Shown here: positions 29,834 through 41,045 of the stretch, piece after piece
Layout of the letters: each line of letters opens with the position of its first letter
Position numbering within the stretch: position 1 is the stretch's first letter
Assembly (NCBI GenBank): GCA_020152595.1
Contig: JAIGNY010002044.1
Coordinates: forward strand, 520,001-584,000
Direction: 5' to 3'
Length of the DNA stretch: 64,000 nucleotides
From: Chiridota heheva
Lineage: Eukaryota; Echinodermata; Holothuroidea; Apodida; Chiridotidae
Notes under the pieces: model-generated
Told to the model about the DNA's origin: nothing
What the model saw: only the letters and a program-made list of their open reading frames with translations
Databases searched by the model: none
Program-made: the position numbers and the translations under genes

Positions 29834-29950
29834 GAGGATCTGACGATAGTTGAAAGTTACCGTAAGCCCAAAGGAATGCTGGGTATTGTTGCCAACTATT
29901 TATCCCAACATCTCAATGTAACTTGCCAAGTGTGTGATATTTGTAAATAA
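29834..29950 (+). CDS. candidate small terminal coding exon
   Basis: Right after CCTTTAG an open frame of 38 codons begins EDLTIVESYRKPKGMLGIVA, continues NYLSQHLNVTCQVCDICK and stops at TAA. The stop overlaps an AATAAA polyadenylation signal (TGTAAATAAAG). An acceptor, an open frame from its first base and a poly(A) signal at the stop are what a short last exon would look like. The acceptor phase is 0, the same as the donor of PCSK7 exon g at 18611, so alternative splicing to it would keep frame, giving a form without a membrane anchor. That link is speculation. I do not recognise the peptide. It could also be a retroposed fragment or chance. Confidence 0.35.
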   Translation, partial: EDLTIVESYRKPKGMLGIVANYLSQHLNVTCQVCDICK

Positions 29951-30099
29951 AGTAAACAAACAAAACAATATTTGAGTGTCACATGTTTTATCCTGCAATT
30001 ATGGGTTTAACTCGTTTATTGAACACAATTTCATAACTGTTTGCCTATGTATGTGCAAGCCATCTTATTCTTGCCCCTGAATAAATTTGATTTTCATAA

Positions 30100-30183
30100 A
30101 TCAGCATTTCAGCAACATTGACCTCTCCATCCAGCATATCCTCTTAACCTGTCCGCTATACCTGAACTCCAGGTCTCTTCTTC
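30100..30183 (+). pseudogene. fragment of LINE ORF2 C-terminus
   Basis: A short stretch encodes IQHILLTCPLYLNSR, like the Cys-rich end AHHLLFACPLYNLSR of the LINE copy at about 31.2 kb. It precedes that copy in the same orientation, so it is a separate truncated or rearranged piece. Confidence 0.45.
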
Positions 30184-31560
30184 ATGTTGAAGCCAATAAA
30201 CCCTTCCCCTCCCCTCCCCCTCCCCTCCCTCTCCCCTCCTCCCCTCCCCTCCCCCTTTCTGCTAAGTTGTAAAAAGCTTAGCCTCTCCTATGCTTTTAGA
30301 GTCCTCACTAACACCCAGAACCCTGTTTACAACCTCATTAGGTACCCCAATTTCTCCACCCTCTTTGATAGGACTAAAACCCTATCCCCTCCCTCTAGCT
30401 TATGCATCAAATCCAGACCTCCATCTCAGCATCAACCCCACCACTCTTGGCACCTTTTCCTTCCCACTTTTCCTCCATAGGCCTCTCCACTCATCACAAA
30501 ACCCAAACCCACCCTAACCTCTTCATCAATCTCCACAACCAAATCAAAGACCAACTCTCAAACTACACTTCTATCTATACTGATGGCTCCATGGAAGGCG
30601 ACAAGACAGCTGCTGCTGCCATCATCCAAGACATCACCCTCAGTAGCAGGCTTCCCAACTACTTGTCCATCTTTTCAGCCGAGGCAAAGACCATCCTCCT
30701 CAATCTCAACTTTATTGAGTACTCTCTACTCAGCCACTTTGCCATCTTCTCCGACTCCAAGGCTGTCCTTACTTCTTGACTCGGTCTTAAATGGGATAAC
30801 TCTACATCCCACCACCTCCGATGGAAACTCCTTTTGCCCACCCCCTGCAGGAAAAGTATTCTTTTCTTCTGGATACCCAGCCATGTTGGCATCCCTGGCA
30901 ATGACAGGGCTGATGCAGCCGCTAAGCTTGCCCTCAACCTCCCCCCTACCCCATTTCCTAAAACCCTTTCTGACATTAAACCATTTATCGCTTCCCTTGT
31001 TCGTGACTGCTGGCTGGCAAACCTCATGGGACTCCCAAATTAATAACAAACTCCACGTCATCCAGCCCACCATTCCAATCAAACCCACCATCCACAACTT
31101 CTCTCGTGTAGACACCGTTCATATTACCCCTATTAGAATTGGTCACAACCACCTCACTCACTCCCACCTCCTTATTGGCTCCCCTCAACCCCTCTGCAAC
31201 AATTGCCATTGTACACTCACAGCCCATCATCTTCTCTTTGCTTGCCCCCTGTACAACCTTTCCAGAGCTTCCCTCGCTCTCCACAACTCAATTGCCGAGT
31301 TCTTCCAGAAAAACCCTCGGGATGAAATTATCTCCTTCCTTCATCATGCTTCCCTCTACAACCATATTTAGTCCTCTCCCACTCCCTCTCTCTACTTTTT
31401 TATTTCTTTTCTTTTTTTCACCCATGCACCTCTCTCGAACCCAGCTTTCTGACTTCTCGTATTTCTCTCAATCTCCCCCTGTGTTTCCCTTCCTACCGCT
31501 AGAATTATCTAACCTCTCAGGCACAATTTGACCCTCGTTGCCGTGGTGCTCTCAATCCTT
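30184..31560 (+). mobile_element. 5'-truncated non-LTR retrotransposon with RNase H domain (family 1 LINE)
   Basis: The decayed ORF2 C-terminus is split over frames. At 30402-30779 an RNase H segment shows SIYTDGSMEGD, then AEAKTILL and FSDSKAVL, which carry the first Asp, the Glu and the second Asp of the RNase H active site. At 30834-31043 the next segment reads FFWIPSHVGIPGNDRADAAA, with the conserved His and final Asp. From about 31050 another frame carries IGHNHLTHSHLL and CNNCHCTLTAHHLLFACPLY, the usual C-terminal Cys/His-rich end. A stop after AVLTS and at least two frame changes make it inactive. The 3' UTR ends in CTCAGGCACAATTTGACCCT. LINEs with RNase H include the I, Nimb and R1-like groups; I cannot place this one. 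Confidence 0.85.
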
Positions 31561-31665
31561 CATCTTCCCTCTGCCCTAAGTCTTACACCTTAATTTTGTA
31601 ACACCCTCTTGGCACATTTGACTGACTGTCGCGGTGCACTTAAACATCAACAAACCAAGCCAACC
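31548..31665 (+). mobile_element. LINE 3' tail, family 2
   Basis: TCCCTCTGCCCTAAGTC leads to TTGGCACATTTGACTGACTG, TCGCGGTGCACTTAAACATC and AACAAACCAAGCCAACC. It follows the family 1 tail directly in place of its expected last bases. Confidence 0.7.
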
Positions 31666-31681
31666 ATAAACCACTTTATGT

Positions 31682-31919
31682 AATGGGGGAGAGCGAGGGG
31701 GAGAGGGAAGAGAGAGAGAGGGGAAGAGAGAGGGAAAGAGAGAGGGGGAGAGAGGGGGAGAGAGAAAGGGGAAAGAGAGGGGGTAGAGAGAGGAGAGAAA
31801 ACGGAGAGAGAGGGAGAAGAGAAAGAGGGAGAGAGAGAGAGAGGGGAGAGAGATAGAGAGGGGGGAGATAGAGAGAGGGGAGAGAGAGAGATGGGAAGAG
31901 AGGGGAGAGAGAGGGAGGA
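31682..31919 (+). repeat. polypurine (GA-rich) tract
   Basis: Nearly 240 bases of G and A with only a few T residues, in GAGAGGGG-type units. Such mirror-like purine tracts can form triplex DNA. The serine/proline/leucine-rich minus-strand frames through it are compositional. Confidence 0.93.
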
Positions 31920-32061
31920 CATTTACACAAGTTTATAGTAAATTATTGAAAGCCTTTCTTTTAGACAACCCATATTTTTGAAAGAGTGACGATAAACCTA
32001 AACCATGTTGTACAAACGTAAACAATAAAACATATTTCCACATTATGCGTTTTCATGATTC

Positions 32062-32470
32062 TATGTTTTGTATATGGTGTTATAGCTCTCTTTGATGTGA
32101 ATTTTGACTTGAACTTGTGTAATACACCTTCTTACAATGCGTTGTGACATACATGTTTGCCCTTGAAATATAAATTTTGCGAGAGCTTCCGGGGGCTTCG
32201 CCCTCTGGTACCCTACCATAGCGGACCCCTGGACCCCAGGCTGACAACTCAAGCGCTTTGATTTTGTGTTTTGTAATTATAACTCTCTTTTACATGAATT
32301 TTGACTTTTATAATACACCTTCATACTACGCGTTGTGACATACTTTTTTGTTCTTTAAATGTCAATTGTGCGAGAGCTTCTGGGGGCTTTGCTCCCTGGA
32401 CCCCACCAGGGGCCCTAAAGCGGGCCCCTCGACCCCACGCCCGGCGCTTTGCAGCGTTCTAAGTGACCTC
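32062..32470 (+). repeat. 200-bp tandem duplication with GGGGGCTTCGCCC word
   Basis: Two units share TGTTATAGCTCTCTTTGATG (second TAATTATAACTCTC), AATTTTGACTT, AATACACCTTC, GCGTTGTGACATAC, TTTTGCGAGAGCTTCCGGGG and CCTGGACCCC. The units are diverged and about 200 bp apart. Confidence 0.8.
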
Positions 32471-32861
32471 ACCTCAACTACGCCACTAAATACCGTGTAG
32501 GGTTAATTCAACCCCTCCCCACCCACATATAAAAATCCTGGCTACACCACTGATCATGACTGTACAACCAATGTGTTGTAGCCTACAGTGAGGAATATAC
32601 AGACTTGGTATATAAGCATTGTGACACATGATAATTTGCATTCAGCATAAAAAAGAATGCAAAGGAACTTATATGGCTTTATTGAATTAGTGTTTATGGC
32701 TTTGTTATGCTTTCTTTTGTGTCTAACCAGGTGCAATGTCAAGGACTCTGCTTTTGTTACTGCAACGTTTTGATCAGCCACACGGCCCATACCATACACA
32801 CAATAATTCGTTATTTTGTAAGAGAATTCCATGCACTATTATGTGAGGTGTTGTTTTGGTT

Positions 32862-33593
32862 AAAGGAGACATAAAGTCTGACATAATTCTTATTTCATAT
32901 GACAAAATTAAAAATAACAAATTTTCTGACCAAGTTTCAGAACTGCTGGAGAAATCTAACACGTTTTTTGTAATTATTAAAAACTTTAATGGTACTACTA
33001 AATTGTATCATGGGAGCCGCCATTTTGATTTTAAAACATGCAGAATATGATGTCATCAGTCCAGCAGCATGCTGTAATGCCTTGTATTTCTTAATAATCT
33101 ATTTCAAGTCTTCTAGCTCATGAAAAATTGTTTTCCTTTTGTAAGGGTTCAAGAAATTGTTTGTGTACACATGAAAATGTCAAAACATGCTGTTAGAATT
33201 TGTGTCACATAATTTTGGAATAAAAACATACTATAAAGTTATAAAGAAATACATTACATTTCTTAGTCTCTGTTGGGGAAATAATGTCATTATTAACAAG
33301 ATTTCAATACAAAATTTAGCAAAATGGCAGCCTCCATGTTTTGACTTTAAAGATGGATAACTTGAGATAGGATTGAGATTAGGACCAAGTCTTGCTGTTT
33401 TCGGTAGTTGGTTTAGATAGTAATCTTCTATCATATGAAATAAGGATTATATTAGTCTATCAGCATATCATAGAATAGCAAGGTTTAACGTCCCGAAAGC
33501 ATCCAGTGCTGGACATTATATCAAGATGGCCACGACCTTTGATAACCAGTCGTGAACTCACTGGTTGTAGACCCGCCTGGAATGTCTCCTTTA
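32862..33593 (+). mobile_element. foldback element, family B copy 3, with an internal insertion
   Basis: The left end TAAAGGAGACATAAAGTCTG and right end GGAATGTCTCCTTTAAA are an inverted pair. The interior matches copies 1 and 2 up to AAGGATTATATTAGTCT (about 33453). About 125 bases of unrelated sequence then separate it from the terminal GAATGTCTCC. The 93-codon minus-strand frame in the insertion has no recognised motif. Confidence 0.8.
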
Positions 33594-34079
33594 AACCAGA
33601 AATCTCTAAATAACTGAGATAATTCATGCATAAATACCAAGGAGCTACTACCCTCCTTAGATGTGGAGGGGGTACATTGCTTCGGTCAATGGATAATTTG
33701 ATAATCAATTTGTGTTCAATTTTAAAGTAAAATTGATCCATGAATTAATGTACAAAAAAAAAATGTAGGACCATCAAAAAAGTGTAGGACCATCGCTTTG
33801 AAAAATTATATTTTAGATATTGAGTAAAATAAAATTCCGACTTGGTGTATTTCATGTTTTGACCCCCGGAAAAAATCTAGCTACGTATACGTCACTGAAT
33901 CTGTTATTTGCGAAAATATCGTTTATTACGAATAAGTTGAAACCTACGGGTCTTCGTACCCAGACCACTTTGTAACCCAGAGAGCGCAACAATCTGTTAC
34001 AACAAGCTGCTAGTTTTACTTAAGTTTTTAAAAGCTTAAATTTAAGATTTAAAAACAATTCAAAACCTGAGAACTCCGT
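33594..34079. other. no gene recognised
   Basis: AT-rich sequence with short poly(A) patches and no exon-like block. Confidence 0.45.
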
Positions 34080-34325
34080 GCGCCCTCTTCAACCTAGAAT
34101 GTTCTCTCAGCAATCCACCCTCCCCGACTGAGGATGTTCTCTCAACATACCACCCTCCCCAGCTGAAGCTGTACCCACAAATTTTCACCATCCCCATCAT
34201 AGACTGTTCCCGCCACTTTCCACCCTTTCCTTCATAGGCTGTTCCCGCAACTTTCCACCCTCCCTGGCTGAGGATGTTCCCTCGAATATACACCCTCTCC
34301 GTCAGAGGCTGTTCTAGTAACTTTG
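34080..34325 (+). repeat. 33-bp minisatellite CCACCCTCCC...GAGGATGTTC
   Basis: About seven degenerate units of the form CACCCTCCCC(A/G)(A/G)CTGA then GG(A/C)TGTTC(C/T)C, CAACTTTC. The minus-strand glycine-rich frame is a repeat artefact. Confidence 0.88.
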
Positions 34326-34841
34326 CAAATGAATCCGAATGAATTTAGCATACATAATAACATTGGCTCTGGAAATACCACCGATTACCTCCGATGGATA
34401 GAAAACTCAACAGTTCAATGGTTCGAGTCTTAAACTATAGTTTGACACATGCGCTAATTGGGCTTAATATCCCGTTTGGGATCTGTCCCACAGCATAGCC
34501 AAATTGGAGTATAAGACTTGTAGTTGATTGCTCGTTTGGCGTTAAAAACTATTCGATTAGGGCCTACCCTGAATAGGCTATCCTATCGTGCTTATTAAAC
34601 GCAATTGAGGCTATAAAATCACCAAAGTGTAAACAACAAAAATCCACATTGAGTCCACTGCCACATTACATGCATGAGCTGGCCTGCAGTAATATTATCC
34701 ACAATGACTTGCCCATTCACGAGAAGTTATTTGTTTGCGTATAGTTGATGCATCAAATCGCAAGTTTATTCTTGATGTGTATTTGTTGAGGGGTCAAGTA
34801 AGAGGTCCATCTTTGACAGAGGACTGCGAAATCATTTTTAG
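34326..34841. other. no gene recognised
   Basis: No exon-like block, tandem array or inverted pair was seen. Confidence 0.4.
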
Positions 34842-35290
34842 AGGATTATTTTAGTGGTTCAAATATGTCTATCTTATATGAAAGAGGACTTCAAAAGAAA
34901 CAAAATGGTGAGGAAAGCGTTCAAAAATCTTATTCCACTTAGGAGGTATTCAAGTAAAGCTGTCTTATTTGTGTAAAAATGAGCATTGGTGTAGTCTAAG
35001 TTGGCGTATGCATTCTCACATTATCAACAATTGTTAGTGTATTTCTTTTCTTTTTACACTATCTAAATTATCTTTCCTCGAACTTTCTTCAAGCGGTATA
35101 TCATTAACACCCTTCCTACAGATTCACTAAATTTACTACTTTTTGACATATCCCATGGTTTTTAAGCCACAAAATGGCAGATCAAAATATAATAGAATAT
35201 CATAAAGAATTTGAGAAATCTGAGGCTATGACATCACAACTAGTCTGATTTCAGTCGTTTCTACACAGATGATACCAAACTTTAAACTTA
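34842..35290. mobile_element. foldback element, family A copy 3 (3'-truncated)
   Basis: It begins AGGATTATTTTAGTGGTTCA with GAGGACTTCAAAAGAAAC, has the family's AT-rich centre, and continues through TGAGGCTATGACATCACAAC and GATACCAAACTTTAAAC. The outer third of the right arm is missing. Confidence 0.8.
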
Positions 35291-35829
35291 GCTTTTGACC
35301 CTGAAAATATCCTTTAAAATCTGTTTATTTATATTTTGTAATAATGATTGCCACTGGAAGTGTATTTGAGGGATGCTATTATTAATCAATTGTACTTCAT
35401 TATTTGTGATGATTAATTATTTGCTCAGAATGGCTAATATATCAATCAGTTAGCAGTATGAGTAAAATATATTATAGTTAAAAACATGTCATGTTGTAAG
35501 GATGCAAAATCCATCTTGATTTTATACAGCAGTATTTTGCTGTTAGTTTGTCTGTTTATGATTTAAATTTCATTCCAAAGCAAACATTGCTAGTAAAATT
35601 TCCTTCATATTGCAGTTGAGGCTTAATTTTTGTAGGCTTACTTGAAAAACATTTTTAACATTTTCAAACGATATCTACGCCCCAATACGCAGTGGGGTAA
35701 CTTGAGTCCTGGCATGGCTGGGGCCTGTGGGAATTATGGCCTCTGCAGCGATGTCGGAACCAGTCTTATACACACCCCAAAAACATATATTGAGCTACTA
35801 CATCATTGATATTCTAGCATCACAACCAA
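35291..35829. other. no gene recognised
   Basis: AT-rich sequence with no supportable feature. Confidence 0.4.
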
Positions 35830-36380
35830 TGGCGCCGCCAGGAGTTTGATATTGAGGGGCACAAACCTTTTCGGCATGGGGTCAATGGGCCCGCCTTAGG
35901 GCCCCTTGTTGTGTCCAGGGGCAAAGCCCCAGTGGGGTCCTCGCTCCCGAGAAACCTTTTCCCAAGTTTTAGATACCCCAAAAGACAATAGACGGCTCTT
36001 TTAACTAAATTAGGATAATTACAAACGATCTAATATACCAACATATAATTTTACAATGATACAGACTCCCCCTCCAATTATAAAAAGGGTTAAAAATAGA
36101 GGTTTAATATTGGGGCACAAACCTTTTCTGCATGGGGTCAAGGGCCCCGATTTTGGGTCCTGTGTAGGGTCCAGGGGCAATACTCGAGTCCTAATATCAT
36201 CCATGAATAGCGTCAGGTTCTTAATACATGTCATGTTCTCGATACCATCTCGAAATCCGAAATATCATTCCTCCGTACATATACCGGTGGGGCGTCCTCG
36301 CATTTTCCAAGTTTGAGATATTTTGACATTTCAGACATGGGAGAGAAGAGGGGGGGGGCACATGCTCCCCATGACGGCGC
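35830..36380 (+). repeat. diverged direct duplication with GGGGCACAAACCTTTTC
   Basis: GGGGCACAAACCTTTTC(G/T)GCATGGGGTCAA followed by GTCCAGGGGCAA occurs at about 35857-35930 and again at 36112-36180. CTACTACATCATTGAT(A/G)TTCTAG also appears at 35796 and 36521, suggesting a larger duplicated unit of about 730 bp that is heavily diverged. Confidence 0.65.
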
Positions 36381-36544
36381 CACCGATCACAACTATATTA
36401 AAGCTCCCGCTTGCATTTCCCAAAGTAAAAATAAAACATCAAACATGTATTACTTTCCTACTCGAATTAACTACCCACCAATAAAAAAACAGGCTTGTAA
36501 CCGCCCTAAAATATATGTTGAGCTACTACATCATTGATGTTCTA

Positions 36545-37198
36545 GTTTACATCGCATTGTTACGACAAATTCCTTTCTTTTTCAAATTAATACTACAATG
36601 TGCAATTGTTTTGAGCAGAAATTATTCATCTGTTTTCCTCTTGTTGCAAAGCGGTCCTTTCTTGGCTAAAAGTGAAACACGTTTAGAATTTTGACACATG
36701 TTTTTCAGATATACTACTTTGTATTGTGACTAATATTGTAAACAATTAGCTCTAAATGAATACCGTATTTCTGCTTGGTCAACACTACCTTTTCTCCTGC
36801 ATGTACCAAGATAAGTGTCCCCCACTTTAAGTTTTTTTCTTTATAAACTACGCAGCCTTTATGATCTCTTTAATTAAAAGAAAAAAAAGGTTGATGTCAA
36901 CACCAATAAATGGAACTCCCGTTTTGGTGTAACTTGTATTATCACCACCATAGAAGCCTGGGTCTTTCCTTTATTAAAAAATAAGGTTACTGTTAACAAC
37001 AACAAAATGGAACACCCATTTTCATTTTGTATGTAACTTATATTATATTGTTTGTCCTTTCCTTTATCTGTTTGAAAAGGTACCCGTGTTATAATTGCAA
37101 ATATGGTTAAGTGGAGGATTTTTTTTTTTTTTTTTTGGTACCAAAATGTATAGACTCCACCAGTGATATCTATTCTGTTATTCTTTTGACATGTTAAA
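36545..37198. other. no gene recognised
   Basis: AT-rich sequence with a 20-T run near 37117-37136. A 114-codon minus-strand frame at 36874-37218 has no domain and no splice context. Confidence 0.4.
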
Positions 37199-37743
37199 AG
37201 GACTAGTTCAGTGGTCAAGCATGTCCATCTTATACGAGAGAGGACTTCAAAAGAAACAAAATAGTGCAGGAAGCATTCAAAAATCTTATTCCGTTAAGGA
37301 GATATTTAAGTTTAAGGTTTGGTATCATTTCTGTAGAAACGTTTGAAATTAGACTAGTTGTGATGTCACAGCCTCAGATTCCTCAAAGTTTAAAAAAAGT
37401 TTATTTGATTTTTTCCCTTTTAACATATTATTTTTTCTCAAACTTTCTTCAAGTGGTATATTATAAATACCCTCCCTAGATTAAGTTTTACTACTTTTTG
37501 ACATATCCCATATCACAAACTCGCAGGAAAAAATATGACAGATTACATAAGGACTTTGAGGATTTTGAGGCTATGACATCACAAGTAGTCTGATTTCAGT
37601 TGTTTCTACAGAAATGATACCAAACTTTAAACTTGAATATCTCCTTAACGGAATAAGATTTTCAACTGCTTTCTTCACCATTTTGTTTCTTTTGAAATAC
37701 TTTTTCATTTAAGATAAACTTGCTTGACCACTGAACTAATCCT
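37199..37743. mobile_element. 560-bp foldback element, family A copy 4
   Basis: Both ends are complete: AGGACTAGTTCAGTGGTCAA on the left and TTGACCACTGAACTAATCCT on the right. It contains GAGGACTTCAAAAGAAAC and the inverse in the right arm. It is the best-preserved copy at the termini. Confidence 0.87.
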
Positions 37744-38718
37744 TTGAATTAATATAGCGCCCCTAGAATCCTTGGCATTATATTTATTTAAAAACGGGGC
37801 CAATAATATTTGCCCAAAAAAAAGAGGGCGGAGAGTGTTTCAGCTTGGTAAAATGTTAAAATATATTGGGCCGCAAAGTTGGAGATAAATTGCTAAGCAT
37901 TGTGGACAGTATGTGATCGCAATACTAATTAAATCACACCTTCTATCAGATCTGTCTATTTACAATTACTAACATTCTAAATAATTCATCCTGATTTTTA
38001 AAAATATATTTGATATTAAGAGGATGGGGAGGGGGGACGGCACCCAATGCATCCGTTTGGATCAGTGATGACTGAAAATACCAGGGAGCTGTCATTAGAC
38101 AAGTTGATTGTCTCGGCTTTGATGCATCTTATAAATATTGGACGGCTCTTGAAAGAATCACTGTTCCACCCTCAAGTTGCAAGCTTCATACTGAGGTAAA
38201 CCTTACATACAGTTAACACGGTTGCACTATTATGATTCATGTCATATTATGGGAAATGGGGCACACATGCATTCGGGTGTTAACAACCGCCTGCGTAGCG
38301 AGAGAGTTGGTCCCATGTTCATTTTCTGATAAGATAAAAGAGGAGAGAAGAGATCTATGTCTGCAATTTTGGAAATATGATGAGGTTTACTTGTTTTTAC
38401 ACAATCTTCCCTATATTATGAGAACTTGGCAGTCTAGGTCTGTCATTTTGAGGTTAAAGTAAATAAATATTTAGAAGATATTCCCTTTTTGTGTAGGTAA
38501 AAGCGCACGTTAAAAATATTGATTTTTACTCTACTGTTGTGGGGTGTGTCTAAAACAGAAGACCGAAGATGGAAGGTTAAAAAATATTCATTTTCTTCTT
38601 GTTATGTGACTTATTCAGAAACGTAATTTTTACAGGACTTCATTCATTGTCATTAAATCTTTCGCATTTTTACATAATAATTGAAATTTGTATTTAAAAG
38701 AAACGGACAATTTTTTTA
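37744..38718. other. no gene recognised
   Basis: A frame at 38232-38462 (76 codons) has ordinary amino-acid composition but no recognisable domain and no convincing exon borders. Confidence 0.4.
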
Positions 38719-39300
38719 GATTTTCCACCCCCTGAGAAAATAGCCAAAATACACTTTTACCCGTTTTTCCAACAATTTAAGTATAGTGTATGTTTCAACT
38801 TTTAAAAATATTCCATTTAACATTTTCGAACTTAGTCTATTATTCCACATTTTACATGTTTTATCACCTCCTGAGAAAATAGCCAAAACACATTTTGAAA
38901 CAGTTTTTCAAGATTTCCATTAGTTTATGTGTCACCAACTTTTTTTCTTTCTTTTTTTTCCCCTTGCAACTTTCGAAAAACAGTCAATTTTCCAGCATTT
39001 TCGGACTTAATCTATTTTCCAAGGTCTTCCTTTTCGGATTTTGGTACTTTTTTTAGAGAGAGATTTGCAACTTAGGTAAATCTCTAAAACGAAGATCTCA
39101 AAAATGAAAAAAAGAAAGATCTTTAAAAAAAAAAAAAAAGGTTCCTTGTTAATTTTCATCAATCAGAGATCGGACATGCTTCAATTTTTAAAAAGTTTTT
39201 CAACATTTTTTCACCCCCTAGCGAAAATAGCCAAGACACACTTTTTAACCGTTTTCCAACATTTTCGTTATTAGTTTTATGTTTCAACTTTTTTTAATTG
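38719..39300 (+). repeat. three direct copies of a CACCCCCTGAGAAAATAGCC repeat
   Basis: CACC(C/T)CCTG(A)GAAAATAGCCA followed by AA.ACAC.TTT...CAGTTTTTC occurs near 38725, 38865 and 39212. An inverted, diverged copy is at 40975-41045 (GGGGGTGAAAAAACG on the plus strand). Confidence 0.75.
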
Positions 39301-40974
39301 AAATGTTTGAGATTTTTTTTGTGAATTTTTTATGAAATCCTGAAACCTTGTTGATGGGTTGACCAGACTTGAAGAGGCTGCAGGTTCGAGTTCAATTTGG
39401 TATCAAATTATGTTTTATGATTAGTCCTATATATCTGCCTGTCCTGACAGTCTGATAATGATGCTACATTATTTTAGCTGATTTTGTGCGCTTGGCTTTC
39501 ATGATTCAAACATCAATGTCACCGTAAAAGTCCAAGTCATTTAGTAGCTTTGGAGAGGGTGGTGATAACACCTAGAAGCCCTTGGATGAGTCATAGCCCC
39601 TACTTCTATGGTTGGCCATGCGGGTCTTAACGTCTCCTAATGTTACGCCGAGGAAAACTCAATTCTTACGTCGTAACAATTCCATTTCATACGTCTAAAA
39701 CGGGTCGCTAATTGGCCGTTTCCTTTAGACGGGAGAAATTTATGACGTTGTTTTTATTCGCAAAAGTCATGTAAATTGGCAACGTTGAGGAATGTAGACG
39801 AAATTTTCCGGTGCCAATCCAATATTTTAATAACCAGGTCTAAAAAGTAATTTGAAAAATGGTATTATTTAGACATTTTAACTGCTTCAGAAACATGATA
39901 GAAAATATTTATTACATTAAATTATTTTTTGAAGAGTCACAAATGAGATAGTGAAGGAGAATAATATTATTTGAAATTTGAAATGAACGAGGCTAGTCTC
40001 ACCGGATGTAGTGAGATAAACGCCTCACTCGGTAACATGAGGCACTACATGCTAGTCAGTACCTGAGGTAATTACATAGCAGCCATGTAATGGCTATAGC
40101 GTATAATACATCAGAATATTGACTACACCGGACAAGGTTCTGAAACTTGAAGAGCTAAATTAACAGGTTAAGAAATTGTTGGCGTCCATCACGTACACAC
40201 TGTAATCTTGCAACCTCGGTGTGGGTATAATTTATTTCAGGAGAACCAAATTGCAGTTCGTCTTTATTTATGGTACATATTCTATTCAATATTGAATCAA
40301 TTAAAACCTGTCAAGATTTCCGTTTTTGAGGGGGGATTAAGTCCCCCCTGAAAAAAACAAACACTGACTGCTGTTTTCAGATTAAGGAGGACAGAGGCGT
40401 ATGAGTTAGGACCCCCAGGAAAGGAGTTCTATTTTCCGGTTGAATTTACATACTTTATTTTGATGAAAGTGTGAAATTTATAACATAAAATTGTGAAGAA
40501 TTTTCCTGGAATTTGAAGAAAATTTTAACAAAGAGCTTCAAGCTATTTGATTTCACGAAAATGAAGGAAGTGTCCCCCAAAATGAAGGAGATTTCCCCCA
40601 AATAGACGAAGATTTCCTTAAATTTCATGAAAATTTCGCAGAAGTTGAATAAGGTTTTTTTTTTTTAGGGTAGGGGGGGGTATGATATTTTAGGGGGCGA
40701 AGCCCCGCTTCCCTTAAGACACGCCACAACTTTCTTGATTACTATCCATACAAAGAAAATTAAGTGACATTACAGCCGTTTTTTAAAGGTTTTTCTTGTT
40801 GGGTGTTTGCGACAGAACGGCTACGTTCGATATGAAAAAGTCTATAGGAATCCATGCATAGTCTGATTGTGTCTTTTAGCAGCAAATCCTGCCCTGTCGC
40901 AACCGTTATTGTAATAACAACCGCTAGTGACACATAATTATTTAATATATTAAGTTGACACATAAGCTAATTAC
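39301..40974. other. no gene recognised
   Basis: A B-box-like GGTTCGAGTTC is at about 39384-39394, with no tRNA fold that I could form around it. Runs near 40657-40680 and 40310-40370 are low complexity. No coding exon was seen. Confidence 0.4.
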
Positions 40975-41045
40975 GAAAATGTTGGAAAACTGTTTAAAAA
41001 ATGTGTTTGGTTATTTTTTGCAGGGGGTGAAAAAACGTTAAAACA
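40975..41045 (-). repeat. inverted copy of the 38719-39300 repeat unit
   Basis: The reverse complement contains TTTTTTCACCCCCTG and ACACATTTTTTAAACAGTTT followed by CCAACATTTTCG, as in the unit near 39212. Confidence 0.7.

Noticed and set aside
31647..31930. Serine/proline/leucine-rich minus-strand frames.
   Set aside because: These are the complement of a polypurine tract; composition alone explains them.
34060..34293. 77-codon Gly/Arg-rich minus-strand frame.
   Set aside because: It reads a 33-bp minisatellite.
39384..39394. B-box-like GGTTCGAGTTC as a tRNA or SINE.
   Set aside because: No matching A box or cloverleaf could be formed around it.
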